64,000 bases of DNA from UBA7672 sp041398245 (lineage in GTDB: Bacteria > Pseudomonadota > Alphaproteobacteria > Caulobacterales > Hyphomonadaceae). Position numbers and translations under genes: made by a program. The DNA lies in assembly GCA_041398245.1 (NCBI GenBank), contig JAWKVC010000001.1, positions 1 through 64,000 on the forward strand. Reading direction: 5' to 3'. This document shows positions 61,272 to 64,000 of this stretch, piece after piece; the stretch's first letter is position 1, and each line of letters starts with the position of its first letter. Under the pieces are notes generated by a model that was not told where the DNA came from, ran no database searches, and saw only the letters and a program-made list of their open reading frames with translations.

Positions 61272-62507
61272 TTAGGATGTCGCGAACTTCATCACCTTGA
61301 TGGCGTCGAAGTTCTGCACGCCGCCGCCGACACGCTTGGTCGTGTAGAACAGCACATAAGGCTTCAGCGAGTAAGGATCGCGCAGAACCCTTGCGCCCTG
61401 CCTGTCAACAATCAGGTAACCACGCCGGAAATCGCCGAACGCGATGGAGAAGGAGTTCTCCGCCAGATCCGGCATGTCCTCGATCTCCGTCACAGGATAG
61501 CCCAGCAGGCTCGCAGCCTCGCCCGCCATCCCCGGCCGCCACAGATAGTTGTCGTCGCCGTCCTTCAGCTTGCGCACCGCCGACACGGTACGCCGGTTCA
61601 TCACGAACCGCGCATTCGCCCGGAACTGGCTCTTGAGCGAATAGACCAGATCAATCAGCCGGTCAGCCGGATCGGTCGCGGCGAACGCGCCAACACCGCC
61701 CGACAGGATGAAGCCGATCTTGTCCCAGGCATGGGATGCATCCGCAATCATGTCGTAGCTGAGGAACCCCTTCGGCTTGTTGGTTCCATCGCCAGTGACG
61801 AACGCTGCAGACTCCTGCGCGGAGAAGCTCGCCTCCACCTCATCCGCCAGCCACTCATCGATGTCGGCATAGGCGTCATCCAGCAGCGTCTGTGTCGCCG
61901 CCGGCATCGCGTAGAGTTCAGCCGCCGGAAACTCCAGCAGGTCCAGCGTCGGCGCCGTCGTTTCAGCGCGTGCGCCGGTTTCCGCCGCCCAGGCCGAGAC
62001 GGCGCCGAGACTCACCGGCTTGCGGAACACCGTCGCAGAGGTCTGCCGCACGGTCGCGATCTGGCGCATGGGCGAGGCCGCCATCAGGCGCTGTTCGATC
62101 AGCCGGTCCAGCTCCGGCGGCGCCACATAGCCACCCTGCGCCTCCGTGCCGACATTGATGGATTTGAGGTCCAGCCGCGCAACGCCGCTGTCATCACCCT
62201 TGCGCAGGTAAGCGCCCCAGGCCGATTTGTGTTCGGGATCTGTGCGTCGTGGATCCTCGCCGATCGCCGGGCGCGCCTGTTCCAGCGATAGACGCTCCAA
62301 CGCCGTGCGTTGCCGGTCCAGCGTCGCCTCGATCCGCTTCAGCTTGGCGTCGAGCAGTGGGTCGGCGGAGCCGCGCTTCTCAAGCTCGTCTATCCGCATG
62401 TCGTTGGCGGCCTTCAGCGCCTCGAACGCCGCCATCATCTCGGCCGTCGCCGCGCGCATATCATCGCCCGCGCCGGCGGGCGCGTTCATCTTGGTCTCGA
62501 TCTTCAT
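61272..62507 (-). CDS. GTA major capsid protein gp5, HK97 family
   Basis: The 411-residue protein has a coiled-coil N-terminus (residues 15-75; the delta domain, normally removed by the prohead protease) and the HK97 capsid fold: GGYVAPPELDRLIEQRL, MRQIATVRQTS, DGTNKPKGFLSYD and RRGYLIVDRQGARVLRDPYS. It builds the capsid. AAGGGAAAG precedes the ATG. It is isolated from the other GTA genes: a terminator and a secreted-protein gene lie before it, and five unrelated genes after it. Confidence 0.95.
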   Translation of the reverse strand: MKIETKMNAPAGAGDDMRAATAEMMAAFEALKAANDMRIDELEKRGSADPLLDAKLKRIEATLDRQRTALERLSLEQARPAIGEDPRRTDPEHKSAWGAYLRKGDDSGVARLDLKSINVGTEAQGGYVAPPELDRLIEQRLMAASPMRQIATVRQTSATVFRKPVSLGAVSAWAAETGARAETTAPTLDLLEFPAAELYAMPAATQTLLDDAYADIDEWLADEVEASFSAQESAAFVTGDGTNKPKGFLSYDMIADASHAWDKIGFILSGGVGAFAATDPADRLIDLVYSLKSQFRANARFVMNRRTVSAVRKLKDGDDNYLWRPGMAGEAASLLGYPVTEIEDMPDLAENSFSIAFGDFRRGYLIVDRQGARVLRDPYSLKPYVLFYTTKRVGGGVQNFDAIKVMKFATS

Positions 62508-62570
62508 GTCTTTCCCTTGTTGCTTCGCGTCAGTCAGTCATCGGCGCAGCGAAGCCTGTCGCGCCGTCGC

Positions 62571-62603
62571 AAACGAAAAGGGCGCGGCCCTGCGGCCGCG
62601 CCC
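62571..62603 (-). terminator. Rho-independent terminator between the secreted-protein gene and gp5
   Basis: On the minus strand a perfect ten-base-pair stem, GGGCGCGGCC/GGCCGCGCCC with a GCAG loop, is followed directly by TTTTCGTTT. It begins 27 bases after the stop of the upstream gene and ends 64 bases before gp5. This is the best intrinsic terminator in the window and should separate gp5 from transcription starting at gp4. Confidence 0.88.
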
Positions 62604-62629
62604 TCAAAGTCCCGTCCCTCCAAAAAGGT

Positions 62630-63694
62630 CTAGTGGCTGCCTTCGCCGCCTTGGTCATCGCGCGACAGCACAAGGCCCGCCGCGATGCCCGGGCCCATGC
62701 CCGGCACCTTGCCTTCGCTTTCCAGCTGCCGCGCGCCGCCGAGAATGCCCGGCATGGCGTGGTTGCCTTCATGGCAGGCGTATTCGTACAGCGGCTCGGC
62801 AGTGTTGAGCGCCATCTCGCCCTTCCAGACCTGGCTGTAGAGATCCGGATCCTCGACCTCGAATTGGTAGAGAATCTGGTGGTCATCCCACCGCGTGAAC
62901 CGCTCGGTCAGCTTGCCGTTCTGGGTGATCATGCCGCGCTGGCTCGGATGCACATTGGTGGTCTCGACCACCAGCGTATTGCCTTCATACCAGCCGACCG
63001 AGTCGCCACCCCATTTCGGGATCGGGCTGTGCTCCACCGCCGACGGGCCGGCCACGATCGGGATGTTGCGCACATCGTGGTTCATCTCCACGAGGATCAT
63101 CACCGCGCCCGGCGTCTGCACGAACTGGAACGTGTTGTTGTACATGCCGTTCATCATCACCGGCCCATAGGAGCCGGAGAAGCTCAGCACGCAGCGCTCG
63201 GCCATCGGCCGCGTTTCGGGTCCGTCGAAGTTGGTGATCGCATAGCCGCCGCGGCTCGCAGCGCCCGGCTTGTACGGGACGCGTCCCGTGGCCGGCTCGG
63301 TGATCCAGGACGACCGCAGCTCGCCCTTCACCGTCGCCACCTTCGTGCCGGGATCGATCCAGAACGCGTTATAGCCGCGGTCCGCATTGCGGTCCTCGAG
63401 GATCTTCGTGTTGTTCGGATCTTCGCCGTTGGTCGCCTGATCCTGCTTGCTCAGCACAACGAGAACGTTGCCGTTGACCATGCGGTCCGCCTCGGCCTCG
63501 GAGAGCACCAGCTTGTCGACGCCGCGGGGGCGCTGAAGACTGGTGATCGAGGTATTGTTCCAGAACCCCTGCAGGTCCGGAGCGCCCCAGGTCGTCTTGG
63601 GCGATTCATATCCCGGAGCCTGCGCATGCGCGGCGCCTGCCGTCGCAACAGCAACGGCGCAAAGCGCGGTCGCGGCCCGAAGCCAATGTCTCAT
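62630..63694 (-). CDS. Secreted hypothetical protein
   Basis: This 354-residue protein has a signal peptide (ATALCAVAVATAGAAHA, cleavage near residue 25 before QAPGYESPK). The mature part starts TTWGAPDLQGFWNNTSI and carries WIDPGTKVATVKGELRSSW, DGPETRPMAERCVLSFSGSY and TTNVHPSQRGMITQNGKLTE, blocks common to a large uncharacterised family of periplasmic proteins in Sphingomonadales, Caulobacterales and Acidobacteria. The function is not known. GGAGG lies five bases before the ATG. It stands between gp4 and gp5 of the GTA and ends at its own strong terminator. Confidence 0.8.
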   Translation of the reverse strand: MRHWLRAATALCAVAVATAGAAHAQAPGYESPKTTWGAPDLQGFWNNTSITSLQRPRGVDKLVLSEAEADRMVNGNVLVVLSKQDQATNGEDPNNTKILEDRNADRGYNAFWIDPGTKVATVKGELRSSWITEPATGRVPYKPGAASRGGYAITNFDGPETRPMAERCVLSFSGSYGPVMMNGMYNNTFQFVQTPGAVMILVEMNHDVRNIPIVAGPSAVEHSPIPKWGGDSVGWYEGNTLVVETTNVHPSQRGMITQNGKLTERFTRWDDHQILYQFEVEDPDLYSQVWKGEMALNTAEPLYEYACHEGNHAMPGILGGARQLESEGKVPGMGPGIAAGLVLSRDDQGGEGSH

Positions 63695-63791
63695 AAAATC
63701 CTCCTGCACCTGTGCCGCTTGCCGATGGCTCCGGCCTTCTTGGGGCGGATGCTACTCCCGGGTTACCCGAACGGAAAGGCTTGACCCTGCG

Positions 63792-64000
63792 TCAGGCTGC
63801 TCGCTTGCCCAGAAGCGCAGCGTTGCCGCCAACCACCATAAACCGGGCGCTTTCCAGCATCGGGGCCGCCACCAGCGAAACCTCGCGCAGATCAATTTCC
63901 CGTAGCTCCCGCCCGCTTCCCACGCGCGGCGACCAGTCCCGTGCGATGAATCCGATCGACAGCCCGCCGAGTCGGCCCGTGCGGATCTGCTCAAGGGCTG
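63792..64000 (-). CDS. GTA prohead protease gp4, 5' end beyond window
   Basis: The last 68 codons are visible: ALEQIRTGRLGGLSIGFIARD, then ELREIDLREVSLVAAPMLES and MVVGG. The GLSIGF block and the DLREVSLVA block are hallmarks of HK97-type (U35/S78) prohead proteases; in this family the catalytic serine is in the segment here read as LSIGF, and the catalytic histidine lies upstream outside the window. It cuts the gp5 delta domain. The stop lies about 100 bases before the start of the secreted-protein gene. gp1-gp3 should lie beyond the window. Confidence 0.9.
   Translation of the reverse strand, partial: ALEQIRTGRLGGLSIGFIARDWSPRVGSGRELREIDLREVSLVAAPMLESARFMVVGGNAALLGKRAA

Noticed and set aside
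62249..63784. A 511-codon open frame on the plus strand
   Set aside because: It is antisense to the secreted-protein gene and the gp5 N-terminus, both well supported, and crosses a strong terminator.
63752..63994. A closed 80-codon frame on the minus strand at the window end
   Set aside because: The prohead protease is in a different frame of the same strand; the 80-codon frame is its shadow.
55098..64000. Inserts in the GTA as transposons or integrated elements
   Set aside because: No transposase, integrase, inverted terminal repeats, target duplications or tRNA sites were seen at the borders.

Overview
The window is GC-rich bacterial chromosome with dense, overlapping genes. It looks like an alphaproteobacterium of the Caulobacterales/Hyphomonadaceae type. 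Reasons: a gene transfer agent (GTA) structural cluster of the Rhodobacter capsulatus type; the order ccmI-ccmE-ccmF-ccmH, degP, response regulator, histidine kinase, glnE, as is usual in this class; PleC/PdhS-like kinase sequence; and frequent ATGA/GTGA stop-start overlaps. No rRNA, tRNA, CRISPR array or insertion sequence was recognised. No stretch longer than 300 bases lacks a gene.

Layout. 1-8.6 kb: lipid and alcohol oxidation genes (acyl-CoA dehydrogenase, acyl-CoA synthetase, cytochrome P450, GMC oxidoreductase with its small subunit, double-hotdog protein), a DUF1080 lipoprotein and an M48 protease. 8.7-13.3 kb: CaiB-type CoA transferase, HMG-CoA lyase, an alpha/beta hydrolase and glycerol kinase. 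13.3-19.9 kb: an arginine succinyltransferase (ast) operon on the minus strand, astA-astD-M20 peptidase-astB, followed by two GNAT acetyltransferases. astD and one GNAT are disrupted. 19.9-24.7 kb: Yip1 protein, DHA2 transporter, and a polytopic membrane protein with two compensating frameshifts. 25-29 kb: a secreted Hcp-like protein, an unknown protein and aminopeptidase N. 29-33.2 kb: EAL phosphodiesterase, single-domain response regulator and hybrid-free sensor kinase, all on the plus strand. 33.2-34.8 kb: ECF sigma factor, putative anti-sigma and periplasmic metal-sensor-like protein. 34.9-48 kb: glnE, two two-component systems, degP and the cytochrome c maturation genes. 48.1-49 kb: a J-domain chaperone.

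49.1-64 kb holds the GTA structural genes on the minus strand: gp4 (cut by the window end), gp5, gp6, gp8, gp9, gp11, gp12, gp13, gp14 and gp15. The cluster is not a continuous operon. Ordinary chromosomal genes separate gp4 from gp5 (one gene plus a strong terminator), gp5 from gp6 (five genes, three of them on the opposite strand) and gp8 from gp9 (four genes on the opposite strand, led by an ArsR operon with an apparently leaderless, palindrome-controlled promoter). This fragmented GTA is the most interesting feature of the window. gp7- and gp10-like genes are absent from their usual places and the gp11 (tape-measure position) protein is very short.

Three coding disruptions (GNAT, astD, membrane protein) fall within 14-24 kb. 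They may be true gene decay or local sequence errors; the sequence alone cannot decide.
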